From positions 1 through 24,775 of IMG/VR virus record IMGVR_UViG_3300009173_000075: a DNA stretch of 24,775 nucleotides; one strand, given 5' to 3'. A program made the position numbers and the translations under genes. The DNA is from a virus. This document shows, one piece after another, positions 6,878 through 17,700 of this stretch. The notes beneath the pieces are model-generated. The model ran no database searches, had not been told where the DNA came from, and worked only from the letters and a program-made list of their open reading frames with translations. Within the stretch, counting starts at the first letter, position 1. The number at the start of each line of letters is the position of its first letter.

Positions 6878-7176
6878 TGAATGGCCCTTTTGTACCAATC
6901 GAAGAACTGTCCAAGCACTTCTCTGTATCGGTTTCGACCATACGAGCATGGGTGCGCCAAGGACATATCCCAAAAGACACATACATTAAAGTAGGAAACA
7001 CATACCGCTTCTCTGTCGATGATGTGTCTGTTGCCCTAGCCAAAAAAGATAACACCAAACCTACTGACAGTGCCTCTACACATGTAGAAACGCAGGTGGG
7101 TGGATTATCAGCAATAACTACCACGGCAGTAACCGGCATCGAGTTAGGGCAAGGTCATACCGACGAGGATTTGTGA
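6874..7176 (+). CDS. Excisionase/MerR-type helix-turn-helix protein
   Basis: A 100-residue protein whose residues about 6-58 form a HTH_17-type domain: PIEELSKHFSVSVSTIRAWV, RQGHIPKDTYIKVGNTYRF, then SVDDVSVAL. This fold is shared by excisionases, AlpA-type activators and many phage regulators. The rest is Thr/Ser-rich and probably disordered. The start overlaps the Gam-like stop by ATGA. No integrase or attachment site is visible, so the excisionase-like fold does not by itself show lysogeny. It probably regulates transcription or binds phage DNA. Confidence 0.75.
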   Translation: MMNGPFVPIEELSKHFSVSVSTIRAWVRQGHIPKDTYIKVGNTYRFSVDDVSVALAKKDNTKPTDSASTHVETQVGGLSAITTTAVTGIELGQGHTDEDL

Positions 7177-7180
7177 GGAG

Positions 7181-7858
7181 ATGCAGAACGTAGGTGAACG
7201 CCGCCGTATTAGTATTAGCGGCAGTAAGTTCCGTGAGTATGTTAACGGTCAACAAGACACGGTGCATGAAGGTGCATTGAACGTGGTAATCTTGAACGCC
7301 GCTAAAATCTCTCGCTCTTACTACGCAGGGGAGTATGATGCGAGTAGCCCTACAGGTCCTAAGTGTTGGTCAGCGGATACTAGCGCACCTGCACCGGAGG
7401 TGAAGCAAGAAGAGCGCCAAGCCCACCGTTGTATGGACTGCCCCCAAAATATTAAGGGGTCAGGGTCAGGTACGTCACGTGCATGTCGTTTTGCACAACG
7501 GTTAGCCGTTGTGATAGAGAACGACTTTACAAAAGTATACCAACTGCAATTACCGGCAACATCGTTGTTTGGTAAAGCGAAGGAAGGCAAGATGCCTATG
7601 CAAGCCTACGCGCAGTACCTAAGTTCGCATAACACCCCTGCGCTATCCGTGATTACCGAATGCGCGTTTGATCGGGGGAGTGCGGTGCCCAAGTTGTTCT
7701 TCAAGGCAGTACGTCCCCTTGGGGAAGAAGAAGTGAGTCTTGCGGCTTCAATGGCTGATAGCCAAGAAGCTAAAGAGGCTATATCAATGTCAATGCCCTC
7801 AAGGGGGTCAATCTTTGCGGAAGTAGACGGATTTGTCTATGACGCAAATGCAAATTAA
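7181..7858 (+). CDS. Four-cysteine protein of unknown function next to the SSB gene
   Basis: A 225-residue protein not assigned to a named family. It has four cysteines laid out C62, C84-x2-C87 and C102, the last in R-A-C-R-F-A-Q-R-L, which suggests a structural zinc site. The remainder is a mixed alpha/beta region (VVIENDFTKVYQLQLP, SVITECAFDRG, PKLFFKAVRPL) ending in a Ser/Met-rich helix. ATG 7181 directly follows GAGGAG with no spacer, unusually close; GAGGA at 7164-7168 may be the working ribosome site. It stands between the HTH gene and the gp2.5-like SSB, so it may be a replication or SSB-associated factor; that is inference. Confidence 0.75.
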   Translation: MQNVGERRRISISGSKFREYVNGQQDTVHEGALNVVILNAAKISRSYYAGEYDASSPTGPKCWSADTSAPAPEVKQEERQAHRCMDCPQNIKGSGSGTSRACRFAQRLAVVIENDFTKVYQLQLPATSLFGKAKEGKMPMQAYAQYLSSHNTPALSVITECAFDRGSAVPKLFFKAVRPLGEEEVSLAASMADSQEAKEAISMSMPSRGSIFAEVDGFVYDANAN

Positions 7859-7868
7859 GGAGACTTTT

Positions 7869-8552
7869 ATGTCTGAGCAATATGTAGTTAAAAAAATAAC
7901 CGCCATGTACCCCAAGCTGGATAAGACATACAGATACGATAGCACGGAACAACGCTCCGTACCGTGTGGGCCAACGGATGATGGTGCTGAGTACTCGGTA
8001 AACTTTATCATGGACGATGTAACAGCCAAGGCGTTGTGGTCATACATGAAAACAACTTATGCCGAGGAAAAGAAAAGGAAAAAGAAAAAGAATTGGCCTG
8101 AGATTAAAAACCCATTCAAGAAAACAGATGATGGGATGTGGTCCCACAAGGCTAATTTGAAGGGCGCATACAACGGCGATAAGACTAGGAAGCCATCGCA
8201 GTTTGATGCAAAGACTAATGCACTGCCTGATGATTTCCAATTGACTAGCGGTAGTATAGTAAACATCGCAATCAAGGGTATTCCTTACAGCGGTTCGATG
8301 GGCGCAGGTTGTTCCCTAAGATTGCAAGCAGTGCAGGTTCTTAAACTTGCAGAGCGTAAGCAATCGAACCCCTTTGCTGCCGAAGACGGATACAATTCTA
8401 AGGAGGATAACCCGTTTACAGTAGTGGTTGAAGAGCCTGTTGAGAAACCTATTAAGGAACCTACAAAGGTTGTTAAGAAGACTGCATCTGCACCGCCAAC
8501 GGATGACAGTGATTTGAGTTCGATTATTGATGACTGGGATGACGAAGACTAA
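7869..8552 (+). CDS. gp2.5/DUF2815-like single-stranded DNA-binding protein
   Basis: A 227-residue protein. ATG 7869 is chosen over an upstream in-frame ATG at 7833 because TAAGGAGA lies 7 bp ahead and the upstream stretch overlaps the preceding gene. The body looks like the OB-fold of DUF2815 and T7 gp2.5 proteins: AEYSVNFIMDD, a K-rich insert (KKRKKKKNWPEIKNP), PSQFDAKTNALP, GSIVNIAIKGIPY and SLRLQAVQVLKLA. The C-terminus is a linker followed by a strongly acidic tail (DDSDLSSIIDDWDDED), the hallmark of SSBs that recruit polymerase and helicase. It should coat single strands at the fork formed by the polymerase and primase-helicase encoded here. Confidence 0.85.
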   Translation: MSEQYVVKKITAMYPKLDKTYRYDSTEQRSVPCGPTDDGAEYSVNFIMDDVTAKALWSYMKTTYAEEKKRKKKKNWPEIKNPFKKTDDGMWSHKANLKGAYNGDKTRKPSQFDAKTNALPDDFQLTSGSIVNIAIKGIPYSGSMGAGCSLRLQAVQVLKLAERKQSNPFAAEDGYNSKEDNPFTVVVEEPVEKPIKEPTKVVKKTASAPPTDDSDLSSIIDDWDDED

Positions 8553-8577
8553 GGACATCGTCAAAGTAATCGAACTA

Positions 8578-8611
8578 CATCACGGTGCGGGCATATTTCC
8601 TCACCGTGATG
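8578..8611. promoter_or_regulatory. Perfect 10-bp inverted repeat between SSB and primase genes
   Basis: Arms CATCACGGTG (8578-8587) and CACCGTGATG (8602-8611) flank a 14-base loop, 21 bp before the primase ATG. No T-tract follows the right arm. It could be an operator or an mRNA hairpin that tunes translation of the primase. Confidence 0.5.
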
Positions 8612-8632
8612 GTTTAGGCAGTGGGTGGACCA

Positions 8633-11452
8633 ATGGAAACAAAAACATTTTTATCGAAGGCATTAAGTAGTGGTGGCTACTACTGTGTATTTTCGGCACG
8701 ATCAAGTGACGAACGCAAAGCGCAGAAGTTCTATGACTCAATAGATGCCGTTGTAGATGCCGCCCACAATTATGATAAAGAAGGATACGATGTTTATTAT
8801 GGACTAGCCACGTTTGATAAGGCAGGTTCACGTAAAGTCGATAACGTAAAGAGATTAAACTCTTTCTTCCTCGATCTGGATTGTGGTCCGAGCAAAGAAT
8901 TTTTAAATCAAGAACAGGCTATACAGGCACTGCGGCGTTTCTGTAACCGCAACAAACTACCGAAACCGACGATGGTTAATTCGGGGCGAGGCATACACGT
9001 GTACTGGTTCTTAGAAGAATCGGTGTGCTTAGATGATTGGTTGCCTGTAGCGGAGCGGCTTAAAAGGTTATGCGCACAGCAAGATTTTTACGCTGATCCC
9101 GCAGTAACCTCAGATGCGGCACGTGTGTTGAGAGTTCCTCACACACATAACTACAAGACCAACCCCCCGTCAGACGTAGGATTCTTTGGCTTGACCGCTA
9201 AGTTTGAGACCGTTGATTTTGATACATTCTCAGGCTTACTTGGTTCCGAGCCGATACCAGTTCCTACAAAAAACATACCTAGGGAATTCAGCGCAACCAT
9301 GCAGAACCTCATGGGTAATCAGGAAAACATGTTTAAGGACATACTGATTAAGACCCAACGAGGCGAAGGGTGTGAACAGCTTAAATACATAGTCCGAAAC
9401 CGAAAAACTATGAGCGAACCATTGTGGAGAGCAGGGCTATCTATTGCTAAGTTCTGTACTGATGGAGATAAAGCTATTCACCTGATGTCCAAAGGACATC
9501 CAGAGTACACGCCAGAAGCCACACAACGTAAGATGGAGCAAATAAAAGGGCCTTATACATGTGCACGTTTTGACGAGTACAACCCTGACATCTGTAGAGA
9601 TTGTCCTCAATGGGGCGCTATCAAATCTCCTATCGTGCTAGGTAAGAAGTTACGTGAGGCTGAAACTGACGATGAAGGCAATTATGTAGCGGAAAGCATC
9701 GAAGAAGATGCGCCGACCTACGTTATACCTAAGTACCCACCGCCCTATGTGCGTGGGTCAAACGGTGGTGTGTATGTACGTACCACCAATGAAGACGGTG
9801 ATGTAGACGAGAAGAGAATATACCATAATGACTTATACGTTATTAAACGAGTTAAAGACCCCGAGCTGGGCGAATCATTGGTTATGCGTCTGCACCTGCC
9901 CCGAGACGGGGTGCAAGAGTTTACACTGCCGATGAGTTCAGTCACGTCAAGCGAGGAGTTCCGAAAAAAACTTTCGTCTCAAGGCGTTGCAATTAAAAAG
10001 ATGGATGAACTGATGTCATACACACTAAGTTGGGTGGATGAATTACAAGCCACCAGTACAGCAGACGAAGCCCACGTACAGTTTGGTTGGGTCAACGATA
10101 AGCTAGATACGTTTATTCTAGGCAATCAAAAAGTAAAAAAGGATTGTATAGAATTTAATCCACCTGCTAATCAGACGGTAGGGTTTTTTCCACACTTTGA
10201 GGCCAAGGGTACATACGAAGCATGGCGTGAAAACTTGGAACTATGGAACGACGATAGGTTTTTGTTACAACAATTTGCCCTTGGTATGGGCTTTGGTAGT
10301 CCTCTGATGGAATTTTTGAATGAGAACTGTGGGGCAGTAGCGTTCATAAACAATGAGTCTGGTACAGGTAAAACCATGATGATGTACGTTACAGCAGGTA
10401 TTTGGGGCAACCCAAAGAAACTTGTTTTGGATAAAGCCGATACTGTGTTGTTTAAGATGAACCGTGCCGAGGTTATGCACAGTCTCCCAACGGGTATTGA
10501 CGAAATCACCAATTTAACACCACGCCAAATGTCTGACCTTATATATCAAGGTACGTCTGGTAGACAGCGAGGACGTATGACTGCTAGTGCGAACGTAGAG
10601 CGGTACCAAGGTAGAGAGTGGGGTTTGTTGATGCAGTACACAGCGAACGCTTCTGTTATTGAGACAGTCAGTCGTGGCAAAGCCATGCCGAAAGCAGAAG
10701 CCCAGCGTATTCTTGAGTGTCGGGTGGATCGTATATTTGACAAGGTAAAGGACAAAGAACTGCAAGACACGTTTAAAGCCAATGTCTTTGAGAACTACGG
10801 ACACGCAGGTATACCTTTTATACAGTGGGTAATGAGAAATTTAGATGAGGCGAGAGCGATAGTAAAGAAGGTACAAAAACGGGTGGACGAAAAGGCACAG
10901 CTAACATCTGAAAACCGTTACTGGTCTGATACAATGACCGCCACAATATCAGGACTACTGATTGCCAAGAAGATTGGGCTTCATGATTTTAATGTCCAGA
11001 AAGTTTTTAAATGGGCAACTACTGACCTTGTTTCACAAAACAAACGAGGACTAAACGAGATGACTGGTTCAGTAACTGACATCATGGGCGACTTCTTTGC
11101 CGAAAACATAAGCTACATTATCCAGATAAAAAGCACGGTAGATAACCGTGGGGTGCAGGGTAACGGTCTTGACGAGCACGTAGTGCCAGAACAAATCGCA
11201 CGAGGCAGATTGGTTGCACGGTACGAGACTGACACGAAACTCTTTTTCGTTAAACCAAAACCTCTTAAAGAATGGTGTGGTGAGTTACAGGTTAACTACG
11301 CACACTTGGTTAGCGAGATCATGAAGAAGTGTGGAGGCAAACGTAAGAAGATACGGCTAACAAAGGGTACGAACTTACAGCTACCCGCTGCCGATACAAT
11401 AGTTATGAAATTTGATGTAGACCCTGACAATGAAGGTATTGAGAACGTATGA
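8633..11452 (+). CDS. Primase-helicase: AEP primase fused to DUF927-like ATPase
   Basis: A 939-residue protein joining priming and unwinding. Residues about 1-200 are an archaeo-eukaryotic-type primase: L-D-L-D with D81 and D83, S117-G-R-G-I-H122-V-Y-W, and DPAVTSDAARVLRVPHTHN. Residues about 305-330 hold a cysteine cluster (YTCARF ... DICRDCPQW), a likely zinc site. The C-terminal half is a DUF927-like AAA+/SF3-type ATPase with Walker A N-E-S-G-T-G-K580-T and Walker B G-I-D623-E624. ATG 8633 follows GGTGG; GTG 8621 in frame is an alternative. It supplies both activities that T7 places in gp4, but from different families. The end overlaps the next gene by 23 bp. Confidence 0.9.
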   Translation: METKTFLSKALSSGGYYCVFSARSSDERKAQKFYDSIDAVVDAAHNYDKEGYDVYYGLATFDKAGSRKVDNVKRLNSFFLDLDCGPSKEFLNQEQAIQALRRFCNRNKLPKPTMVNSGRGIHVYWFLEESVCLDDWLPVAERLKRLCAQQDFYADPAVTSDAARVLRVPHTHNYKTNPPSDVGFFGLTAKFETVDFDTFSGLLGSEPIPVPTKNIPREFSATMQNLMGNQENMFKDILIKTQRGEGCEQLKYIVRNRKTMSEPLWRAGLSIAKFCTDGDKAIHLMSKGHPEYTPEATQRKMEQIKGPYTCARFDEYNPDICRDCPQWGAIKSPIVLGKKLREAETDDEGNYVAESIEEDAPTYVIPKYPPPYVRGSNGGVYVRTTNEDGDVDEKRIYHNDLYVIKRVKDPELGESLVMRLHLPRDGVQEFTLPMSSVTSSEEFRKKLSSQGVAIKKMDELMSYTLSWVDELQATSTADEAHVQFGWVNDKLDTFILGNQKVKKDCIEFNPPANQTVGFFPHFEAKGTYEAWRENLELWNDDRFLLQQFALGMGFGSPLMEFLNENCGAVAFINNESGTGKTMMMYVTAGIWGNPKKLVLDKADTVLFKMNRAEVMHSLPTGIDEITNLTPRQMSDLIYQGTSGRQRGRMTASANVERYQGREWGLLMQYTANASVIETVSRGKAMPKAEAQRILECRVDRIFDKVKDKELQDTFKANVFENYGHAGIPFIQWVMRNLDEARAIVKKVQKRVDEKAQLTSENRYWSDTMTATISGLLIAKKIGLHDFNVQKVFKWATTDLVSQNKRGLNEMTGSVTDIMGDFFAENISYIIQIKSTVDNRGVQGNGLDEHVVPEQIARGRLVARYETDTKLFFVKPKPLKEWCGELQVNYAHLVSEIMKKCGGKRKKIRLTKGTNLQLPAADTIVMKFDVDPDNEGIENV

Positions 11453-11651
11453 TCTATCGCCAGATGGCGTGATGATAGAAGTTAGGTGGGAGAACATGGC
11501 TATCGGTTCTTCCATCTTTGTACCCTGCATAAATACCGGCGAGGCAATAAAGCAGGTAAACAAGATATTCTGTGATAGCCACTGGGAACTCGAGCAAAGA
11601 CTACGGATCGAAGGTGGAAATTTGGGGGTACGCTTCTGGCGCACAGTGTGA
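11430..11651 (+). CDS. Small conserved phage protein with S-x-F-V-P and F-W-R-T motifs
   Basis: A 73-residue protein overlapping the primase by 23 bp. The segments IGSSIFVPC and GGNLGVRFWRTV resemble a small phage and bacterial family with G-D-S-F-F-V-P near the middle and R-V-W-R near the end; its function is not known to me. The start at 11430 lacks a good ribosome site; an internal ATG at 11472 (MIEVRWENM) is an alternative and would leave 59 residues. It is the last gene of the plus-strand module, before the terminator. Confidence 0.6.
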   Translation: MKVLRTYDLSPDGVMIEVRWENMAIGSSIFVPCINTGEAIKQVNKIFCDSHWELEQRLRIEGGNLGVRFWRTV

Positions 11652-11748
11652 TAAAGTTTGATAGACAGCATTGGTCCCCCCTCCTGATGTTATGTTTGCA
11701 TGCCGCTGACTTAACGATTGAGGGTACAAAAATCTGTCGTTCTCCGTG

Positions 11749-11776
11749 ACCCCCTTTTCGGAGGGGGTTATTTTTT
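11749..11776 (+). terminator. Rho-independent terminator at the convergence point
   Basis: ACCCCCT (11749-11755) pairs with AGGGGGT (11762-11768) around a 6-base loop, followed by TTA and six T. It ends the plus-strand operon. The minus-strand side lacks a U-tract after the hairpin. The stop codon of the opposing giant gene (11768-11770) lies at its edge. The gap 11652-11767 otherwise shows no gene. Confidence 0.85.
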
Positions 11777-14700
11777 GTTATACCGTTTAATTGGCGTGAA
11801 GTGGTTGTTTACGCCGTAAAGATGTTCCTCTGCGGCTCTACGCATCCCCGGAGACAGTGTTATACCGTAATGCATATTCTCAGTAGTTTTCATGTGTCCT
11901 TTCAATGAATCCATGATTGAGTCAATAGACAGTTCAAAACTTGGGTGTTTTGCATTAAACTTCAGTACGTCACCTTCAATACGCGCAATCTCGCCAAAAT
12001 CCGCTTGCCGTGCGGCGATATATATCTTCTTAGATAAGTTAGATCGTTGCTCAGAAATTGAACGATCTATACCCCTTGCACGTTGATTCTCTTCTTGGAT
12101 ACGTATGTATTCTGCTGGGGCGAATCCTAGGAACTGTGTAACCAACTCACCACCTGTCATATCATCATAGATAGGATCACCACGGCGTGAATATATACCC
12201 CCATCTTGTTGGTATCGACCTAAAGCCTTATACATATTGGAGATACCGGCAGGCAACATGCTCTCAATCCCTCTCTGCATTTCACCATTGTATATAATAT
12301 CCATCCCGCCTCGCGCTGTGCGTTTAAACACACTAGCGGCAGGGCCACCGAGATAGTAACCAATGAACTCTTCAGCGGATGGATCAGGGTTGTACCTGTT
12401 CTCTTGAAAAATTAATCCAGATAGACGTATGCGTGCTGCTACGTCAGCACCTATACCAGCTTCGTCTAGTATCTGGTTAAACGCGCCTTTGTACCAACCT
12501 TCTCCGACAGCGTTGCGGACAATTGTGTTAGTGTCGTCTTCGTCGTCATCAAGTAAGAACAAGTCTGCTATTAATTGCACCGCACCGTATAACGGAATAC
12601 CGTGTATCCCTGCAAAGAACAAGGAAGACAAATGGATACCTATAAGTTGTTTCGCGGCGATCTTCCGAACTTCTGGATCAGTTTGTAGTGATAGTGCGTC
12701 ACGCGCAGTTTTAAACATTGTGTAGTACATGCGCAGGCCGTAGGTCTTGTACATAGCGGCAACACGCAAAATGTGTTCTTGGGCAATACGCGGTGCAGTC
12801 TCAAGGGTAGAGCCACCATTATATTCTTGTGTATCGTAGAGTGCTTCTTGTGCCGCTAGGTTCTGTCGTTCAGCCATCGGCATCTTAGGGTTATCAGTTG
12901 ATATACGGTCTAACGCCAAATTATATGCCGCAACCATAGTCACCTGCCTGTTAAAGCGTTCTGCCTGATTGAACATCATGGCAGAAAGACCAGTACCAAC
13001 GTCAAGACCCACAGACGCTTTACGTGCTAACGTGTCAGTTTTACGTACTTTACCACCTTCTTGTAGTCCAAGAGCGTCAAAGATGAAGGATCGGTTCAGG
13101 TGTCCACGTTCCGACGCCAGCCGTACCAGTGGGGCTATACGTTCTAACTCCTTTATACGCTCCGCAGGGATGTCTTTTTCTTTCTTAACAATAAAGTCAC
13201 CGTTGTCGGTGATGTCATAATAGGCATCCAAACCGTGCGCCATTGCGATCTTATCTAATTTAGTTTCACCATACCCACGTGCGCCTGTCACAAACGATGT
13301 GGCGTGCATGATTTCGTTGTACGTTTTTTTGTATCCGTACCGTGCTCCGAGCATGGGGTAGGTAAACATTGGGGTCTGCGCTAGCTGCACCATAGCAGAA
13401 GCTGCGTTAAAGCCGATTGTGCCGACAAACGCGAGTTGGTTGAACGTACGAACATACCGTTCAATCTTTTTCATACCCGCGCCGTACTTGGCAAAGTTCA
13501 TGCGTATTTTGATTTCTTCACGTATTGTATTGAATTGGAAGTCTTTTCCAGCTCCAAGCCCGCCAATCCACGCGCTAGCTCCTTTATAGTCAGGCACTTC
13601 TAAGCCGGTAAGACGTACCTCCATGCTTTGAATAAGCGCGTTGTAGTTTAATTGCTCTACCTGACTAGCTAAATCATAGCCTTTGCTCTTCATAGCGTAG
13701 ACCGCATCCTGCATATATCCGGGCGTATTCCCACGTTTTTTCAGGGACTTAGCGAACGAACTTTCCGGTAGCGTATCAATGAATAGCCGCATGATTTCAG
13801 ATTGTACTTCGGGACCGACCTTGTTCGCGCTTAATGAATCAAGCACTTGTTTTACAAATGAGGATGGCGGTGCGTTGTTAAAGTCAGACGTTTTAAAGTC
13901 ACCATCCATACCTTTAACGGTCTCTGCTTTGACATTGGGGTCTTTCTTTAACTCGGCTAAAACTCGGTCGCGTTGCCGCTTACTGTCAAACATCTGGAAC
14001 ACGTACTGATCGTTCGCTGATGTAACTGCATCCGCTTCGTATTGGAACTCTAATTTGTAGCGGCCTTCACGTAGTAGCGGGAAGTAAACATCTAGTGTAT
14101 TACTGTCAAACAACTTAGCAAATACTTCTTTCTTCAACTTTGCCGCTGCATCAGGGTTCTCACGTAGTGCTTCGTCAATACGCCCATTAATCGCATCTTT
14201 AAGTTTTCCATATAGATTACGGTACATGTCGCGCATCGTGCGGTAGACTTTTTGCCCATCAGTACCCAACGCATCCCAGTCCCTACGTTGCAAATCCCAA
14301 ACTTTTTCTAGGCTGTTACCACTTTTATCAGTTTTGCCTTTGTATGTGCTACGTGGTTTGGTTGGGTCTACCTGATAGAGAGTAGCCCCATACTCTTGGC
14401 TGTATATTAAATTGTCAAGGTTCTTCCGTTTCTCTTTAGTGCCACTAGCGACCCACTTGTCTACAACCTTTACTTGTTCATGTACATACTTGTTAGCAGC
14501 CGACATTGAACCACGTCGTAACTCCACCAACTCGTGAAACTCTAACGCAAGTTCACCTAGTTCGGTGTCAGCTCTTTTAGCTATATCGCTAAGAGCCAGC
14601 GAATCTACTAATTTTAATTTGATAACTGTTAGCTTTTCCCCCAAACGGGAGAGCGTATCAAACATACCGTTAGCCCAGTCACTACGGAACTTGTCAGTCA

Positions 14701-17700
14701 AGGGTTGGTGTACTGCTTTCTGCGTAGCGTCTATCCCTTTCATTACTTTTTTGACACCCTTCGCCGTAGATTCCATCGCAAGTTCATTTGCGTTACGGAA
14801 CTTAGGTGCGGGTGCAAGAATGCCTTCTATAAGCCTGTCAGCGACTGTCTGCGCTGATTCAATCTTCTTAGGTTGCATACCAAAAAGTTTACGTAAGAAG
14901 TTCCCTACGATGTTGTTGAACCGTTGTAAGGCGTTAACCTCTGTACCGTTAGGGTTGATCGCGGCTAGTTTAGCTCGGAACTCAGGGTTTGACATTGCTT
15001 CAGCGGTAAACTCGTCCACGTCTTTCGCACCATACGCAGTATCAAGATAATCTTTAACATCCTCAAACAACTTAGTGAGCTGGCGCGTCATGGGGTGGCT
15101 TTTGTTTGCCAACGTAGCGGATGTCGCTGCGTGGCCCATTTCATGCAGTAGTACATGAGGGATCATGCCGATGTCAGAGTCAAGCTTGATAGTGTTTGTC
15201 GTAGGGTCAAACGATCCCGCATCCTTGAGGTCTTTGACAACCTCCACTTTGGTGTCGCCCACCACATCAGCGAGTTTACCTGCCATCTGTGCGATGCGTT
15301 TATCCGGTGTTGTAACCGACAGTGCTCGTAACGCGCCCTTTAAGTTGCCAGCACGTAATAGTCCACGTACAGCCGGGTGCAGCGCCACGTCCAGCCCCAT
15401 AACCGAACCACGCGCTAGCTGCTTCTCGAACCGCCGACCTAACTTTTCTAGGTTGTCACGTAGGTCTTGCTTCATGTCCGCTGCAAATTGCGCATCTTCT
15501 GCCCTATCTCTAGCGTCTAACTTGGCCTCACGTTGTCGGGACACCTCAATGTAATCGGTGCTTTCAATCCTTTGTATCTCACGTATTTCTTTAGCGAGGG
15601 TCTCGTCGATCCACTTGTTTGTCTCTGCCGATAGATTAGCTTTAGCCCAATCAAGTACCCGTTGCGCAGACTGACGGCCCGTGCCTTTGAAGAAATCAAC
15701 TTGGGCTTGGGGCATGTCATCAGTTGAACGGAATTGCTTGGTGCTGTGCGCCACGTCAAAGATAGCCATATATAGACCATCTGAGGGGCGACGAAGTTTA
15801 CCTAAATACGTTATCACAGCATTACCCAACTTATCACGTGCACGTGCGCCGTTAGTCAGTAGTGTGAGTATTTTTAGTTTGTCGTCAGGCGTAGTTCTTT
15901 CCTTGCCCACAGTTTGGGTAAACTCTTGGCTAGTCTGCTCTGCGAACTGTCTGGCCGGTTCTGGTTGTTCCGCAACCTGCGATAGTTCCATCTGCCTGAT
16001 TGTCGCCGTAAATTGTTCTGCTTGTTCTGCTTCCGTCTTGCGTGTCGTAGCGGTTGTCTTCTTCTTTTTCTTCGCGGTTGTCTTCTTCTTCTTGTTCCCC
16101 GCTGAATCTTTTGTGTCAACTTGTTTTGGTGTAGTAGCCTTCTTAGCCGTAGCTTTCTTCTTAGTCTTACGCTTTGGCTTTTCTTCTTCTGGCACCGCGA
16201 TTGGCTCTGGCGAATCTAATGCACGTTGCTGTGCTTCTTTTCCTCGTACAGGGTCACTAACGCCACTCCCAACACTTGCCACTCCTCTTCCTCTAGGTGG
16301 CTTAGGCATTTCGGTACTCGGTTGTGCAGTAGTATCGGTACGTGGGGTTCCCACAGGCGATCCAGAAACTGGAATGCTATCTCCACTTGGTGTTGGCTGA
16401 GTTGTCCTAGTCGCTGCATTGGTGTCTCCTTTAGCAGATGCACGTTTACGTGACTTAGGTTGAAACAACTCAAGCTGTGCTTCTGGCACCCCCTCAAGTT
16501 TCCGAGCTACATTCAGCCGAGTTTGTTCGGGTACTCTGCTGTTGTTAGCGAATGCAACAAACTGCTCACGGACCGTAGGATCATTAAGGTCTTTACCTTC
16601 TGTACGTATTCGTATCGGTGCCTTTGGCGCGATACCAAGGTCATCCATAAATTCTTTTGTTATTGTATTTGGAGCAGGTGGTGCCTCCTCTACAGGTGGT
16701 GTTTTCTTGCGGCCCATACCGGGGAACGACATCTGCGACGGAGTAACAGGTTTTTGTGTACGCTCTGGAATCCGTGCTTCCATCTCTGCAAGCTGTGCAG
16801 CTTCAGGTGCAGTTTCTATCGGGGGACCAACTTCAGGTGGCGCTGGTTCTTGTGGGCGCATACCTGCAAACGCATCAGCGGCCCTACGAATACGGGCAGC
16901 TTCTTGTTTTGTAGGTTTAGCGCGTTCACCACTAGTAATGTTCCGCCGCTCTAATTCTTTAGTAAATTTACGCTCAAGGTTAACGTAGCTACCTGTAGTC
17001 GGTTCACCAATAACTGCATCGAGGGCAGCTTCACGAGGTCTAGTACGGTCAGCACGCGCTTCGTCTTTTTGCGCGGCTGTATCAGTTTCTTGCTGCGATG
17101 CACCACGTACTTCTTCAAGGTCTAGTACAGCTTCTTCGTTAGCTTTTAAATAAGCCTCAATCTCGGCAATCTCGGCGTCGTTTAACTCACGCTGGTCCAT
17201 TTCGTTGAGGACCTCTGACTCCATACGGCTAATCATGTCTGGAGTGCGGTCATCCCGTACAGCTTCAAGGTTACTTACTACATCTATATCTTCAGCGACT
17301 CCACCATCTTCGGGTTCCGCAGTAGTTTCCGCAGTAGTTTCCGCAGTGGGCGCTAACGCCATTATTTCAGGGGTATCAGTTATGGTGTCAAACACCATAT
17401 CTTCTGTGATCGTCGCAGGGTCTACGTTAGCAGCTCTGAGTTTATCTACTGCGGCGATAACCTGCTCGTCAGTAAAGTCAGTTAGTGCGCTACCATAATC
17501 GGTACCTTGTTCAACCGTGCTAGCAACGCGTGAAGGGAACAACTCCCCCTGCACTTGGCCTTCTTCTAGTCTAGGCTGATCTACTTCTGGAAGTGTTACT
17601 TCTTCTACGTCGCTTGAAGACTCGGTCGCAGATCGCCTTACAGCGCGTCCTTTAACGAAAAAGTCTACTACGCCTTGGATAATAACACCTGCACCACCAC

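Noticed and set aside
6874-7176. Excisionase as evidence for a prophage
   Set aside because: The HTH type is shared by many regulators, and no integrase or attachment site is visible in the window.
8540-8671. A 43-codon frame (starting MTKTKDIVKVIEL) bridging the SSB and primase genes
   Set aside because: It overlaps both neighbours and has only a weak ribosome site. The sequence between the genes is better explained by the inverted repeat. It remains possible but unsupported.
15681-16400. Long plus-strand open frame (239 codons) opposite the giant gene, and several shorter ones
   Set aside because: All lie antisense to a well-supported 2439-codon gene with recognisable domains; their products are low-complexity mirror images with no ribosome site or family.
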